Shown here one piece after another: positions 25,750-34,143 of a stretch of DNA of 64,000 nucleotides. Made by a program: the position numbers and the translations under genes. The notes beneath the pieces are model-generated. The model searched no databases and had not been told where the DNA came from. It saw only the letters and a list, made by a program, of their open reading frames with translations. Source of the DNA: Paenibacillus rigui (GTDB taxonomy: Bacteria; Bacillota; Bacilli; Paenibacillales; NBRC-103111); NCBI RefSeq assembly GCF_002234615.1, contig NZ_NMQW01000025.1, positions 62,001-126,000 of the forward strand, in the 5' to 3' direction. Each line of letters starts with the position of its first letter. Position 1 is the first letter of the stretch.

Positions 25750-26955
25750 ATGATGAAATGGTTCCAGAGCAGTCGCAGCGGGGCTCCGCTGTTATCCGGC
25801 CTTGTACTCATGTCAGTCGCTTTATCCGCTTGCGGAGCGGCTTCAACGACCGGTATAGATGCGGCAGGGACGAACGGTGTATCGGCTAGCGTGAAATCCG
25901 CTGCTCCCGCACCGGCAGAGAAGCCGGAAGACTTGTATGAATTGGCGAAGAAAGAGGGAAAGGTCGTCGTTTATTCGACATCGGGCCGCGCCAATGATGC
26001 GAAGAAGTCCTTCGAAGCCAAATATCCCGGGGTTACGGTGGAAGTATTCAAGGTGAAGTCGAACGACATGATGGACAAGCTGATCCGGGAGCAGGACGCA
26101 GGGCTGTACAACGCGGATTTGATCATTACGAAGGAAGTCAGCGGCGCGGTGGAAGAAGAGATGGTAAAGCCGGGCCGTATTTATAAATATTTGCCGGAGG
26201 ATATCGCGAAGCATGTGGAGGAGCCGTTCCGCACCCAATCTCCGGGCTATGCGAATTATGTGGAGATGCGGAGCCTTTACTATAACACCGAGGCGTACAC
26301 CCAACCGCCGGTGACGAACTGGTGGGACTTGACGACGCCGGAATGGAAAGGAAAGGTATACACCGCCGATCCGCTCAGCTCCCCGGCTTTTATGGACCTG
26401 TTTACGGCAATGACCGTTAACAGCGAGGATATGAAGAAAGCGTACAAGGATAAGTTCGGCAAAGACATTGAGCTGAACGGAACGGAAAATGCCGGCTATG
26501 AATTTATTAAGCGACTTGTAGGCAACGGGCTGATTGTATTGAAGGGCAGCGGCGATGTGCTGGAGGCGATCGGCAAGGCAGGCTCCAAAAGCCCTGCGGT
26601 TGGCATTGCCGTATCCGGGGACATGAGCACGGTGGAGGAAGAGGGGCTGAAGGTAGCCCCGATGTTCGATGTGCAGCCCAAGGCTTCCGTGCCGGACGCC
26701 GGGTACTTGTATATGGTGAATAAAGCTCCTCATGTCAATGCCGGCAAGCTGCTGATGCGCTGGATGATGGGGGAAGCGGACGGGAAAGCCGAGGGCCTGG
26801 TGCCGTTTAACCAGCTGGGGGCCTGGGTTCCGCGCACGGATGTGAAGACGGTCAATGCGTTTCCGTTCGAAAAGCTGAATATGTGGACGTATGACGCACA
26901 GGCTTTTTATAAAAACTCGGGCAAAGTCCGTGACTTCTGGATCAAGCTGAAATGA
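25750..26955 (+). CDS. FbpA-like substrate-binding lipoprotein of second importer
   Basis: This 401-residue lipoprotein has signal MMKWFQSSRSGAPLLSGLVL and lipobox LSAC at about residue 28, then a family 1/6 binding domain starting at KVVVYSTSGRANDAKKSFEA. NWWDLTTPEWKGKVYTADPL and the following lines are classic for Fe(III)/phosphonate/sugar-phosphate binders. ATG 25750 has GGAGG 8 bases upstream. The gene overlaps the permease gene by 4 bases (ATGA). It differs from the first locus's binding proteins, which are anchored without a clear lipobox. The ligand is not known; the RpiR and PHP neighbours suggest a phosphorylated organic compound. Confidence 0.87.
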   Translation: MMKWFQSSRSGAPLLSGLVLMSVALSACGAASTTGIDAAGTNGVSASVKSAAPAPAEKPEDLYELAKKEGKVVVYSTSGRANDAKKSFEAKYPGVTVEVFKVKSNDMMDKLIREQDAGLYNADLIITKEVSGAVEEEMVKPGRIYKYLPEDIAKHVEEPFRTQSPGYANYVEMRSLYYNTEAYTQPPVTNWWDLTTPEWKGKVYTADPLSSPAFMDLFTAMTVNSEDMKKAYKDKFGKDIELNGTENAGYEFIKRLVGNGLIVLKGSGDVLEAIGKAGSKSPAVGIAVSGDMSTVEEEGLKVAPMFDVQPKASVPDAGYLYMVNKAPHVNAGKLLMRWMMGEADGKAEGLVPFNQLGAWVPRTDVKTVNAFPFEKLNMWTYDAQAFYKNSGKVRDFWIKLK

Positions 26956-28847
26956 GGCTGAACGAATCTATGCTTGCAGCGAAAAAGACGCCGTCTGCGT
27001 CTGATCTGAAGCCCGCCGTGTCCGGTGGCAGCGGGAACCGTCTTCGGTGGACCCGAATAAAGAACACCATCAAGAGCGGGCTTGCCAATCCGGTCTATTG
27101 GATCGGTCTGCTGGCCTTTCTCTTTCTCGCTTACACCATCGTCGTGCCGATGCTTGAAATTGTGAAGACGACCCTGCTGTGGAAGCCGCAGGATGTGCGG
27201 CTCTCACCGGATGCCAATCCCGGCCACTTCACCTGGTTCCATTGGGCTCGCGTGCTGTCCAGCGAAATGAGCGCATCGATGTTCTACAAGCCGATGCTGA
27301 ACTCGCTGTCGGTAGGGGTAGCCGTATCGTGCCTATCCCTGCTGCTCGGCACCGGCCTCGCCTGGCTTGTCACGAGAAGCGACATGCCGCTCAAAAAAAC
27401 GATCGCCTTTCTCGCCGTGATCCCTTACATGCTGCCGTCATGGATTTTTTCCCTGGCATGGCTCACGGTTTTCAAGAACCAAAAGATCGGCGGCAGCGAC
27501 GGCCTGCTGCAGGCTGTATTTCATATCAATCCGCCGGATTGGCTGTCCTACGGCTTCATCCCGGTCGTAGCCTCGCTTACCGTGCATGACAGTGTCTATT
27601 TTTATTTGCTGGTGGGCGTAGCCCTCAGCTCCATGAACAGCCAGCTCGAGGAATCGGCGGGCATTCTCGGCGCGAATCGGCTCACGATTCTCCGGCGTGT
27701 CACATTGCCGCTTGTGCTGCCCGCTATCCTGTCGGCTCTTATTCTTACCTTCACGAAGGCGATGGGCTCCTTCGGTCCGCCCGCGCTGCTGGGGCTGCCG
27801 GTCAATTATTATACGATCTCGACGATGCTCTACAGCAGCATGCGCAACCGGATGATTACCGAATCTTACGTGCTGAGCCTCATCCTGATCGGGATATCGG
27901 TCGTAACGATCTATTTTAACCAAAAAATGATCGGACGGCGCAAAAGCTTCGTCACCATAGGGGGCAAGGACGGCAGAAGATCGCTTACCTCTCTCGGGAA
28001 ATGGAGGCTCCCGGCCGCAGGCTTCACGATGCTGTTCATGGCGGCGATTGCGATCTTCCCGCTCCTGCTGCTCGTCTGGCAAACCTTCATGCTGAAGGAT
28101 GGCGACTACAGCTTCAGCAACCTGACGCTCCATTATTGGAACGGAGAGTCCAATCCGAAGATCGCCTCCGGCGAGGTCGGCGTGCTTAAAAATCAAGGGA
28201 TCTGGCTCGCGCTCAAAAATTCAGTTGTCATTGCGCTTATCGCCTCCACGCTTGCGGCGGTATTCGGTCTGCTGCTCGGCTATCTCATTTACCGCGGCAA
28301 ACAAAAGCAAAGGCTGCTTTCGAGCTGGATCGAGCACATCTCGTTCTTTCCCTATCTGATTCCCGGTATTTCACTGTCGGCGATTTACATCTCGATGTTC
28401 GCCAAGCCGACCTGGTTTCTCCCTGCGCTGTACGGGACGCTCGGACTGATCATTCTGATCACACTCGTCAAGGAGCTGCCGTTCACCACGCGTGCGGGCA
28501 CCGGCGCAATGATGCAGATCGGCGGAGAGCTGGAGGAGGCGGCGCAGATCCAAGGTGCCGGTTGGCTGCGGCGGTTCACCCGGATTTTACTGCCCTTGAG
28601 CCGTAAAAGCTTGATCAGCAGCTTTCTGCTCGTCTTTGTCGGAGCGATGAAGGAAATGGATCTCATTATTTTGCTGATTACCCCCAAAACAGGGACTTTG
28701 ACCACGCTGACGTTCTGGTATGCCGAGAAAGGCTATTTCCAGTTCACCGACGCGCTCATTCTTATCATTATTGTCATCATAATGATCATGTACTATCTTG
28801 CGACGAAGCTGGGTAAGGCGGATTTGACGAAGGGGATAGGTGGCTGA
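26952..28847 (+). CDS. Fused two-domain ABC importer permease (second importer)
   Basis: This 631-residue membrane protein has two permease domains (about 45-330 and 355-631) with roughly 12 membrane segments. EAA-type loops are LEESAGILGANRLTILRRVT and LEEAAQIQGAGWLRRFTRIL. The extra 40-residue hydrophilic N-terminus and the loop at about 90-110 make it longer than the 551-residue permease at 5065. The start overlaps the binding-protein stop. It forms the channel for the 25750 lipoprotein and is driven by the ATPase that follows. Confidence 0.9.
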   Translation: MRLNESMLAAKKTPSASDLKPAVSGGSGNRLRWTRIKNTIKSGLANPVYWIGLLAFLFLAYTIVVPMLEIVKTTLLWKPQDVRLSPDANPGHFTWFHWARVLSSEMSASMFYKPMLNSLSVGVAVSCLSLLLGTGLAWLVTRSDMPLKKTIAFLAVIPYMLPSWIFSLAWLTVFKNQKIGGSDGLLQAVFHINPPDWLSYGFIPVVASLTVHDSVYFYLLVGVALSSMNSQLEESAGILGANRLTILRRVTLPLVLPAILSALILTFTKAMGSFGPPALLGLPVNYYTISTMLYSSMRNRMITESYVLSLILIGISVVTIYFNQKMIGRRKSFVTIGGKDGRRSLTSLGKWRLPAAGFTMLFMAAIAIFPLLLLVWQTFMLKDGDYSFSNLTLHYWNGESNPKIASGEVGVLKNQGIWLALKNSVVIALIASTLAAVFGLLLGYLIYRGKQKQRLLSSWIEHISFFPYLIPGISLSAIYISMFAKPTWFLPALYGTLGLIILITLVKELPFTTRAGTGAMMQIGGELEEAAQIQGAGWLRRFTRILLPLSRKSLISSFLLVFVGAMKEMDLIILLITPKTGTLTTLTFWYAEKGYFQFTDALILIIIVIIMIMYYLATKLGKADLTKGIGG

Positions 28848-28848
28848 C

Positions 28849-30096
28849 ATGGGCCTTATTGAACTGAAGCAGGTAAACAAGCATTTTGACGGAAATCCCA
28901 TTTTGAGAAATTTGAGCCTTCATATCGAGGAAGGCGATTTTATGACCTTTCTCGGGCCTTCCGGCTGCGGGAAGACGACGACGCTTCGAATGATCGCAGG
29001 CTTGGAGCATCCGGAGTCCGGCACCATCGTCATTGATGGGAAGCTGGCCGACGACGGGCGGGCCGCTTTTCACAAGGCTTCGTCGGAGCGGGGCCTCAGC
29101 CTTGTATTTCAAAGCTATGCGCTGTGGCCTCACATGAGCGTATTCGACAATGTGGCCTTCGGGCTCACGATGAAGAAGCTGCCCAAGCCCGCCATCCGCG
29201 CCAAAGTGGAGGAAGCGTTGGAGAAGATGCGCATTCTCGATCTGACGGACCGCTATCCGTCGGAGCTGTCCGGCGGTCAGCAGCAGCGGGTCGCCATTGC
29301 CCGCGCCATCGTCACGGAGCCGCGCATCCTGCTGCTGGATGAGCCGTTGTCCAATCTCGACGCAAAGCTGCGCATGGAGATGCGCGCCGAGCTCAAACGG
29401 CTGCACCGCGAGCTGAAGACGACGATCATCTATGTTACGCACGATCAGGTCGAAGCGCTGACGCTGTCTACGAAGATCGCGGTGTTTTTCCAAGGAGAGC
29501 TGGTTCAGGTGGATACGCCGAGTGAGCTGTACCGCAACCCGGCTACATTGCAGGTGGCCGATTTCATCGGTAACCCGAGCATCAACTTCGTAGAAGCGTT
29601 TCCCGTCGGAGCTCCGAAGGATGGCAGGCTCATGACGCAATCCGGCTTGGGCCGGTTGGACGTATCCTGCGAATCGCCGCCGGAACGGGGCTTAACGCTG
29701 GCGGTCAAGCCTGAGGACATTACGGTGCGGACGGCACCGGAGGAGAAGGCGATTGCCTGCACGGTATACTCGGTCTTTCCTGCCGGCTCGGAGACACTGC
29801 TCCAGCTGACGGCCGGCAACCTGCTGCTCATGGCGAAGCTGCTCGGGCAGGTGGAGCTCGACACGGACAGCCAAGTGTGGATCACCGTTCCGACGGAGAA
29901 GATCAATGTGTATGATGCGGCAACCGGCAGGCTGCTGTCCCGATACGGCAAGCCTGCTGTGGAGGCAGGCCGTATCCCAGCCGCTGCGGTTCAGGTGCAG
30001 GAGGCTGGAACGGGAGCGGGCCCCGGCCATGGCCATGCTCCAGAGGCGGATGCTCCGGAGGCGAAACCGAAGGAGCCGGCTTATTTGGGGAGGTAG
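28849..30096 (+). CDS. ABC importer ATPase (second importer, FbpC/UgpC type)
   Basis: This 415-residue ATPase has Walker A GPSGCGKTT, signature LSGGQQQR, Walker B ILLLDEPLSNLDAKL and VTHDQVEAL. The C-terminal regulatory TOBE region runs from about 240, followed by an Ala/Gly/Pro/Glu-rich tail of about 40 residues (including GPGHGHAPEAD) that is longer than usual. The start is ATG 28849 with GTG 28840 as an alternative; the permease stop lies between them. The end overlaps the convergent RpiR gene by 16 bases. Confidence 0.9.
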   Translation: MGLIELKQVNKHFDGNPILRNLSLHIEEGDFMTFLGPSGCGKTTTLRMIAGLEHPESGTIVIDGKLADDGRAAFHKASSERGLSLVFQSYALWPHMSVFDNVAFGLTMKKLPKPAIRAKVEEALEKMRILDLTDRYPSELSGGQQQRVAIARAIVTEPRILLLDEPLSNLDAKLRMEMRAELKRLHRELKTTIIYVTHDQVEALTLSTKIAVFFQGELVQVDTPSELYRNPATLQVADFIGNPSINFVEAFPVGAPKDGRLMTQSGLGRLDVSCESPPERGLTLAVKPEDITVRTAPEEKAIACTVYSVFPAGSETLLQLTAGNLLLMAKLLGQVELDTDSQVWITVPTEKINVYDAATGRLLSRYGKPAVEAGRIPAAAVQVQEAGTGAGPGHGHAPEADAPEAKPKEPAYLGR

Positions 30097-30917
30097 GGGG
30101 CGTATTGCTTGCGCAGCGCGTTGAACTGCTCCAGATTTTTCAGGGTCGCTTCTTTATTGTTCATGCCTACGGCTACGATCAAGCTTTCGACTAGGGCTGT
30201 CGGTGCGACCATGGAATGAAACTCCCACATTTGACCGCGAAATGCATACAGGATGAGATCCGCGTTGGCCAGCATGTCCGACACGAGCACATCGGTAATC
30301 AGGATCGACCTGCAGCCGATCTCTCTCGCCCGATCGAGCAGCACCTTCGTCTCGGGGTGCATATTGACGAAGCCGAAGACGATAACGACATCCTCCGGCT
30401 GCAGCAGCGGCAAGTATTCGTACAGCTCGCGGCCGCTTTTGGGCAGCGATTGAATGGCGTAACCGAACCGCATGAGCCGGAACCGGAGCAGGCTGCCGAG
30501 CCCTTCTGAAGGTCCCGGGGCGTATACATACATATGCTTGGCGGCGTTCATCGCCTCGACGGCCAGCCGAAAATGCTCGCGGGACAGCTCGCCTGACGTT
30601 TCGGTCAAATATTGAACGCCAAGCTCCATCATATGCCCCGGCAAATCGTCGGCCTCCACCTTGTTCAGCATATTGCGCATTTTATTGGCTGGGGATATAT
30701 CCCGTTCTTCCAACAGAGCGAGCTTGAAATCCTTAAGGTTCTTGTATCCGACCGTCTTCCAGAAGCGGGAGACGGAGGCAATGCTGATTTGGAGCTCCGT
30801 AGCGATGTCCTGCTCCGTCAGCAGCGGCATTCTAAGATGATTTTTCTCGATAAAATCCGCAATTTTCTTTTGATTCGAGGAGAGGGCCGCAAGATTCCAT
30901 TGAAACTTTTTTTCCAT
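30081..30917 (-). CDS. RpiR/MurR-family HTH-SIS regulator
   Basis: This 278-residue regulator has an N-terminal RpiR helix-turn-helix (LTEQDIATELQISIASVSRF, about 28-50) and a C-terminal SIS domain (about 110-240; YVYAPGPSEGLGSLLRFRLM and ITDVLVSDMLANADLILY). SIS domains of this family bind phosphosugars. ATG 30917 has AAAGGAG 11 bases upstream; longer readings would overlap the PHP promoter. It lies between the importer (convergent) and the PHP gene (divergent), which suggests that it controls one or both in response to an intracellular phosphorylated metabolite. Confidence 0.9.
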   Translation of the reverse strand: MEKKFQWNLAALSSNQKKIADFIEKNHLRMPLLTEQDIATELQISIASVSRFWKTVGYKNLKDFKLALLEERDISPANKMRNMLNKVEADDLPGHMMELGVQYLTETSGELSREHFRLAVEAMNAAKHMYVYAPGPSEGLGSLLRFRLMRFGYAIQSLPKSGRELYEYLPLLQPEDVVIVFGFVNMHPETKVLLDRAREIGCRSILITDVLVSDMLANADLILYAFRGQMWEFHSMVAPTALVESLIVAVGMNNKEATLKNLEQFNALRKQYAPYLPK

Positions 30918-30962
30918 GCTTGTACAGGCTCCTTTACCGCACTTGTCTATAAGATTCATTAT

Positions 30963-30983
30963 ACTTGAAAGCCAACTTGAAAG
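30963..30983. promoter_or_regulatory. Direct repeats in the RpiR-PHP divergent region
   Basis: ACTTGAAAG occurs at 30963-30971 and again at 30975-30983, 12 bases apart, between the two divergent start codons. It is a candidate RpiR binding site. Confidence 0.4.
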
Positions 30984-31011
30984 TAATCCAAACCAATGGG
31001 AGAGACCAGGC

Positions 31012-31782
31012 ATGATTATCGATTTTCACACACATATGAAATTAACGAAAAAAGTGGCGTTTTCGCTCGAATATTTCCGCAAATCCATTGAGGAGGCGAA
31101 GGAGAGCGGGCTGACCGCGCTGACACTGACAGAGCATTTTAATACGTACCGTTTCGGGGATATGTACGATGCTTTGGACCAGGAATATGCTTATCATGGC
31201 GATTGCTATGATGTGGACGGCTTCAAGGTGTTCACGGGAATGGAGATTGATGTGAAGGAGGGCGGCCACATCCTATTCGTGGGCAATCGGCAGGCGATTC
31301 GAGACATTCGCAGGCAGCTGGACGGGCATGAGACGGAGGACCGTTTTATCGGGCTGGAGACGCTGTTTCGTATCGGGGAGCCGTACGATTTGCTCAAAAC
31401 CGGCGCACACCCGTTCCGGGAGTCCAATCCGCTGCACCATGTGGCGGCCGAGCTGCTGATGCAGTTCGACTGCTTCGATCTAAACGGCAAGGACATGTAC
31501 AAATACGGCGTCGACACAATGCGCGAGCAGGTGCTGAAATTCGGCTCCCAGCTCGGCGTGCCGGTTGTCGGGGGAAGCGATACACATCATCCGATGCAGT
31601 TCGGGTGCGTTGTGAATCATCTGGACGAAGCGTGCACCACCGTAGCTGAATTGAAACGCTCTGTTCAGCAGGGGCGGTACCGAATCGACATATCGCCGTG
31701 TCTGGCCACGAAGGTTAAAGCGGCGAATACGATCAAAAAAATGCTTAAAGCAAATCTGGAGCCGGGCGCAGTGGTAAGCTGA
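31012..31782 (+). CDS. PHP-domain metal-dependent hydrolase
   Basis: This 256-residue protein has the PHP signature: DFHTHMKL at residues 3-10, the second motif LTLTEHFN, the third GMEIDVKEGGHILFVG, a TGAHPFR motif and a C-terminal GGSDTHHP. These supply the metal-binding His/Asp set of PHP phosphoesterases such as histidinol phosphatase and phosphoribosyl cyclic phosphodiesterase. ATG 31012 is preceded by GGGAGAG. It is divergent from the RpiR regulator and adjacent to the second importer, so it may hydrolyse an imported phosphoester; the exact substrate is unknown. Confidence 0.85.
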   Translation: MIIDFHTHMKLTKKVAFSLEYFRKSIEEAKESGLTALTLTEHFNTYRFGDMYDALDQEYAYHGDCYDVDGFKVFTGMEIDVKEGGHILFVGNRQAIRDIRRQLDGHETEDRFIGLETLFRIGEPYDLLKTGAHPFRESNPLHHVAAELLMQFDCFDLNGKDMYKYGVDTMREQVLKFGSQLGVPVVGGSDTHHPMQFGCVVNHLDEACTTVAELKRSVQQGRYRIDISPCLATKVKAANTIKKMLKANLEPGAVVS

Positions 31783-31798
31783 CGGCCCGCCACAACAA

Positions 31799-31844
31799 AA
31801 ATCGACCCTATTCAGCGGCTGCTGTGAGGGTCGATTCTTTTTTT
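31799..31844 (+). terminator. Terminator after PHP gene
   Basis: AATCGACCCT / AGGGTCGATT stem followed by seven T residues. It also faces the convergent catR-like gene. Confidence 0.8.
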
Positions 31845-31858
31845 GGGGAAGGGAACAA

Positions 31859-32191
31859 TCAGGCTTGTACCTCCGCCTCTAATTTCACCCAAGCTTGGGA
31901 CCAAGCTTCAATTCCCCGAATGATCGGCTCGATGGCACGGCCTTTGTCGGTTAAAGAGTATTCTATACGAACGGGTGTCTCGGGATAGACATCCCTCTTG
32001 ACAATCCCTTCCTGCTCCAGGTCCTTGAGTCTTTCGGACAACAGCCTGCCGCTGATGCTGGGAAGCGCCGACTCGATCGTACAGAAACGCTGAGGCCCCG
32101 CCAACAGCTGATGAATGATCAGCCCCGACCACCGTTTACTTAAAATCTGCATGCCTTTTTCAAATCTGGGGCATAAGGATGATGTATCCAT
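31859..32191 (-). CDS. catR: HxlR-family redox regulator, CatR/YodB-like
   Basis: This 110-residue HxlR winged helix starts MDTSSLCPRFEKGM, so Cys7 sits exactly where Bacillus CatR (Cys7) and YodB (Cys6) carry their quinone/diamide-sensing thiol. The body (ILSKRWSGLIIHQLLAGPQR, LLSERLKDLEQEGIVKRDVY) is typical. ATG 32191 has GAGGTG 7 bases upstream; a longer reading to 32272 would cover the promoter. It is divergent from catE-catD, its expected targets. A second Cys (RFCTIE) could form a disulfide. Confidence 0.88.
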   Translation of the reverse strand: MDTSSLCPRFEKGMQILSKRWSGLIIHQLLAGPQRFCTIESALPSISGRLLSERLKDLEQEGIVKRDVYPETPVRIEYSLTDKGRAIEPIIRGIEAWSQAWVKLEAEVQA

Positions 32192-32213
32192 AGTAATCAC
32201 CTCGTTACTTAGT

Positions 32214-32241
32214 ATTATATCAAAAGCCGCTTGCGTAACAA
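32214..32241 (-). promoter_or_regulatory. Promoter of catR-like gene
   Basis: On the minus strand: TTGTTA (-35, 32236-32241), 16 bases, TATAAT (-10, 32214-32219). Confidence 0.65.
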
Positions 32242-32265
32242 AGTAATTTTTTATATATAAGTTAC

Positions 32266-32294
32266 TTGACATAAATTATTTGTTTAAGTATACT
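32266..32294 (+). promoter_or_regulatory. Promoter of catE-catD
   Basis: TTGACA (32266-32271), 17 bases, TATACT (32289-32294): near-consensus sigma-A promoter, overlapped and followed by inverted repeats. Confidence 0.8.
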
Positions 32295-32311
32295 TTGTTA
32301 CGAAAAGTAAC
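32286..32311. promoter_or_regulatory. Candidate CatR operators in the catE promoter
   Basis: AAGTATACTT (32286-32295) is a perfect palindrome over the -10. GTTAC-gaaaa-GTAAC (32297-32311) is an inverted repeat at the start site. Repressor binding here would block transcription of catE-catD. Confidence 0.6.
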
Positions 32312-32363
32312 TAACTTAATGATTCTGTAGCAGACGGCAGAAACTTTTAGGAGGTAACCCCCC

Positions 32364-33224
32364 ATGACGTATTTTTTAGATCCAAATCTCGAGATAGGCC
32401 AAGTGAAGCTCAGAGTCAGCCATTTGGACACCTCGCTTGCTTTTTATCAGGAAGTGGTGGGTCTGCGGGTTGTGGAGCGGACCGAAGGGACGGCAGCTCT
32501 TGCAGCGGCAGACAGTCAAACCCCGCTGCTGCTACTCGAGCAAATTCCGAATGCGGTGAAGCTGCCCAGAAGATCCGCCGCGGGGCTGTATCACTTTGCT
32601 ATTCTGCTGCCTAACCGCAAGGCGCTGGGGCTTTCGCTGCGCAATTTGATCCGCTCGGGCATCCATATCGGCAGCTCGGACCATTTGGTGAGCGAGGCGC
32701 TGTACATTGCCGATCCGGACAACAACGGCATTGAAATTTATGCGGACCGCCCGCGGTCGGCTTGGCAGTATGAAGCGTCGGGCCACGTGAAGATGGCGAC
32801 GATACCTCTCGACGGCGACAGCTTGCTGGCTGAGGCCGGGGATGCCGAGTGGAACGGACTGCCGGAGGGAACGAAGATCGGACACATTCATCTTCATGTC
32901 AGTGACCTGCGGGAGACCGAAGCTTTTTACAACGGAGTGCTAGGCTTCGACATCGTCGCCAAATACGGAGACAGCGCGCTGTTCATCTCGGCCGGCGGGT
33001 ATCACCACCATATCGGTTTGAATAGCTGGGCAGGCGCAGGGGCACCTCTGGCACCGTCGAATGCGGCAGGGCTGGACTACTTCACGGTACAGTTCTCCGA
33101 TGCGGAGCAGCTGAACCATACGCTGGAGCGCCTTCAAAGCAAGGGAGTGGCCCCTTCGCAGCTGAAGGACGGAGCCTGGATCGTGCACGACCCTTCAGGC
33201 ATTGCCATTCATTTGGTCATCTGA
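32364..33224 (+). CDS. catE: Catechol-2,3-dioxygenase-type VOC protein (CatE-like)
   Basis: This 286-residue protein has two VOC modules: about 10-130 (IGQVKLRVSHLDTSLAFYQE) and about 170-286 (IGHIHLHVSDLRETEAFYNG), with metal-type residues in GLYHFAILL, NGIEIYADRP, GHIHLHVSD and HDPSGIAIHLV. Length matches Bacillus CatE (YfiE), a thiol-dependent catechol dioxygenase. A nearly perfect Shine-Dalgarno (TAGGAGGTAA) sits 8 bases before the ATG. It is divergent from the CatR-like regulator and followed 33 bases later by catD, the same arrangement of functions as the Bacillus catechol response. Confidence 0.9.
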   Translation: MTYFLDPNLEIGQVKLRVSHLDTSLAFYQEVVGLRVVERTEGTAALAAADSQTPLLLLEQIPNAVKLPRRSAAGLYHFAILLPNRKALGLSLRNLIRSGIHIGSSDHLVSEALYIADPDNNGIEIYADRPRSAWQYEASGHVKMATIPLDGDSLLAEAGDAEWNGLPEGTKIGHIHLHVSDLRETEAFYNGVLGFDIVAKYGDSALFISAGGYHHHIGLNSWAGAGAPLAPSNAAGLDYFTVQFSDAEQLNHTLERLQSKGVAPSQLKDGAWIVHDPSGIAIHLVI

Positions 33225-33257
33225 ATATCATACGGAACCATATAGGAGGATTAGATT

Positions 33258-33668
33258 GTGACAAAGAAAACAGAAGTCGGCTTGCTGCTTGTTCGATTGG
33301 TCGTAGGGATTACTTTTTTAATTCATGGGATTATTAAATTTCAAAGCGGGATCGGCAATATTGCCGGCTGGTTTGAAAGCATCGGGCTTCCGGGCTTTAC
33401 GGCGTATGCAACAGCTATCATTGAAGTGGCTGGCGGGATCGCCATGATCATCGGACTCGGTACGCGAATTGTGGCGGTCTTGTTCGCTGTGGTCATGGCA
33501 GGAGCGATCTTGATGGCGAAGCTGGGAGCAGGCTTCACAGGCACACCGCAAATGGCGGGCTATGAGCTTGAATTGGCATTGCTGGCCGTATCCGTCCTAC
33601 TGGCCTTAAGCGGCAGCAGCCTGCTTGCAGTTGGAAAAGGGTCCAACGCTGCTACCAAGGAAGCGTAA
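33258..33668 (+). CDS. catD: DoxX-family membrane protein (CatD-like), GTG start
   Basis: This 136-residue protein has four membrane segments (about 7-30, 50-72, 75-95, 105-125) and the DoxX block LVVGITFLIHGIIKFQSGIG. Bacillus CatD (YfiD) and MhqP are DoxX proteins induced by quinones together with ring-cleaving dioxygenases; the biochemical role is uncertain. The start is GTG 33258 with TAGGAGGA 8 bases upstream. Confidence 0.87.
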   Translation: MTKKTEVGLLLVRLVVGITFLIHGIIKFQSGIGNIAGWFESIGLPGFTAYATAIIEVAGGIAMIIGLGTRIVAVLFAVVMAGAILMAKLGAGFTGTPQMAGYELELALLAVSVLLALSGSSLLAVGKGSNAATKEA

Positions 33669-33719
33669 CATGCCCGGTGAATGACCATGCCGGTGGATTA
33701 GAATACATCGTGAAAAAAC

Positions 33720-33763
33720 AACAAGGCATCCCCTCTTTATCGAGGGAGGTGCCTTGTTATTTT
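33720..33763 (+). terminator. Terminator after catD
   Basis: AACAAGGCA...TGCCTTGTT with inner CCCTC/GAGGG pairs, followed by ATTTTTG. It is probably also used by the convergent SMR operon. Confidence 0.75.
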
Positions 33764-33822
33764 TGTATTAGAGGAAAAGCAGCGGTGTGGCGCTGCATGA
33801 CGGTGGTTGACCTGTGCGGGGC

Positions 33823-34137
33823 TTAACCGGTCACTTTCAAGCCGATGACACCCGCGATAATCATGAGGATGCATGCAATCCGCTTCGGATCGCGGGATTC
33901 CCCGAAAGCGATGATGCCTACAATAGAGGCTCCCGCCGCCCCGATACCGGTCCAAATGCTGTAAGCCGTTCCGATAGGAATATGCTTTAAAGCCATAGAC
34001 AAGCTGTACAGACTCAGTCCCATAGCGCACAGGCAGACGAGTGTCGGCTTCCATCGCGTGAAACCGTCCGATTTTTTAATGAAAATAACGGAGACAACCT
34101 CCATAAGTCCGGCAAAAATTAAAAATACCCAAGACAT
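33823..34137 (-). CDS. SMR efflux subunit B (Glu13 type)
   Basis: This 104-residue small multidrug resistance protein has four membrane helices. The essential membrane carboxylate is Glu13 in FAGLMEVVSV. PIGTAYSIWTGIGAAGASI is the conserved helix-3 block. It starts 6 bases after the stop of its partner gene, the layout of two-component SMR pumps such as YkkCD, YvdRS and EbrAB, where both chains are needed. The ribosome site is weak (GAGGC), consistent with translational coupling. Confidence 0.9.
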   Translation of the reverse strand: MSWVFLIFAGLMEVVSVIFIKKSDGFTRWKPTLVCLCAMGLSLYSLSMALKHIPIGTAYSIWTGIGAAGASIVGIIAFGESRDPKRIACILMIIAGVIGLKVTG

Positions 34138-34143
34138 GTTCCA

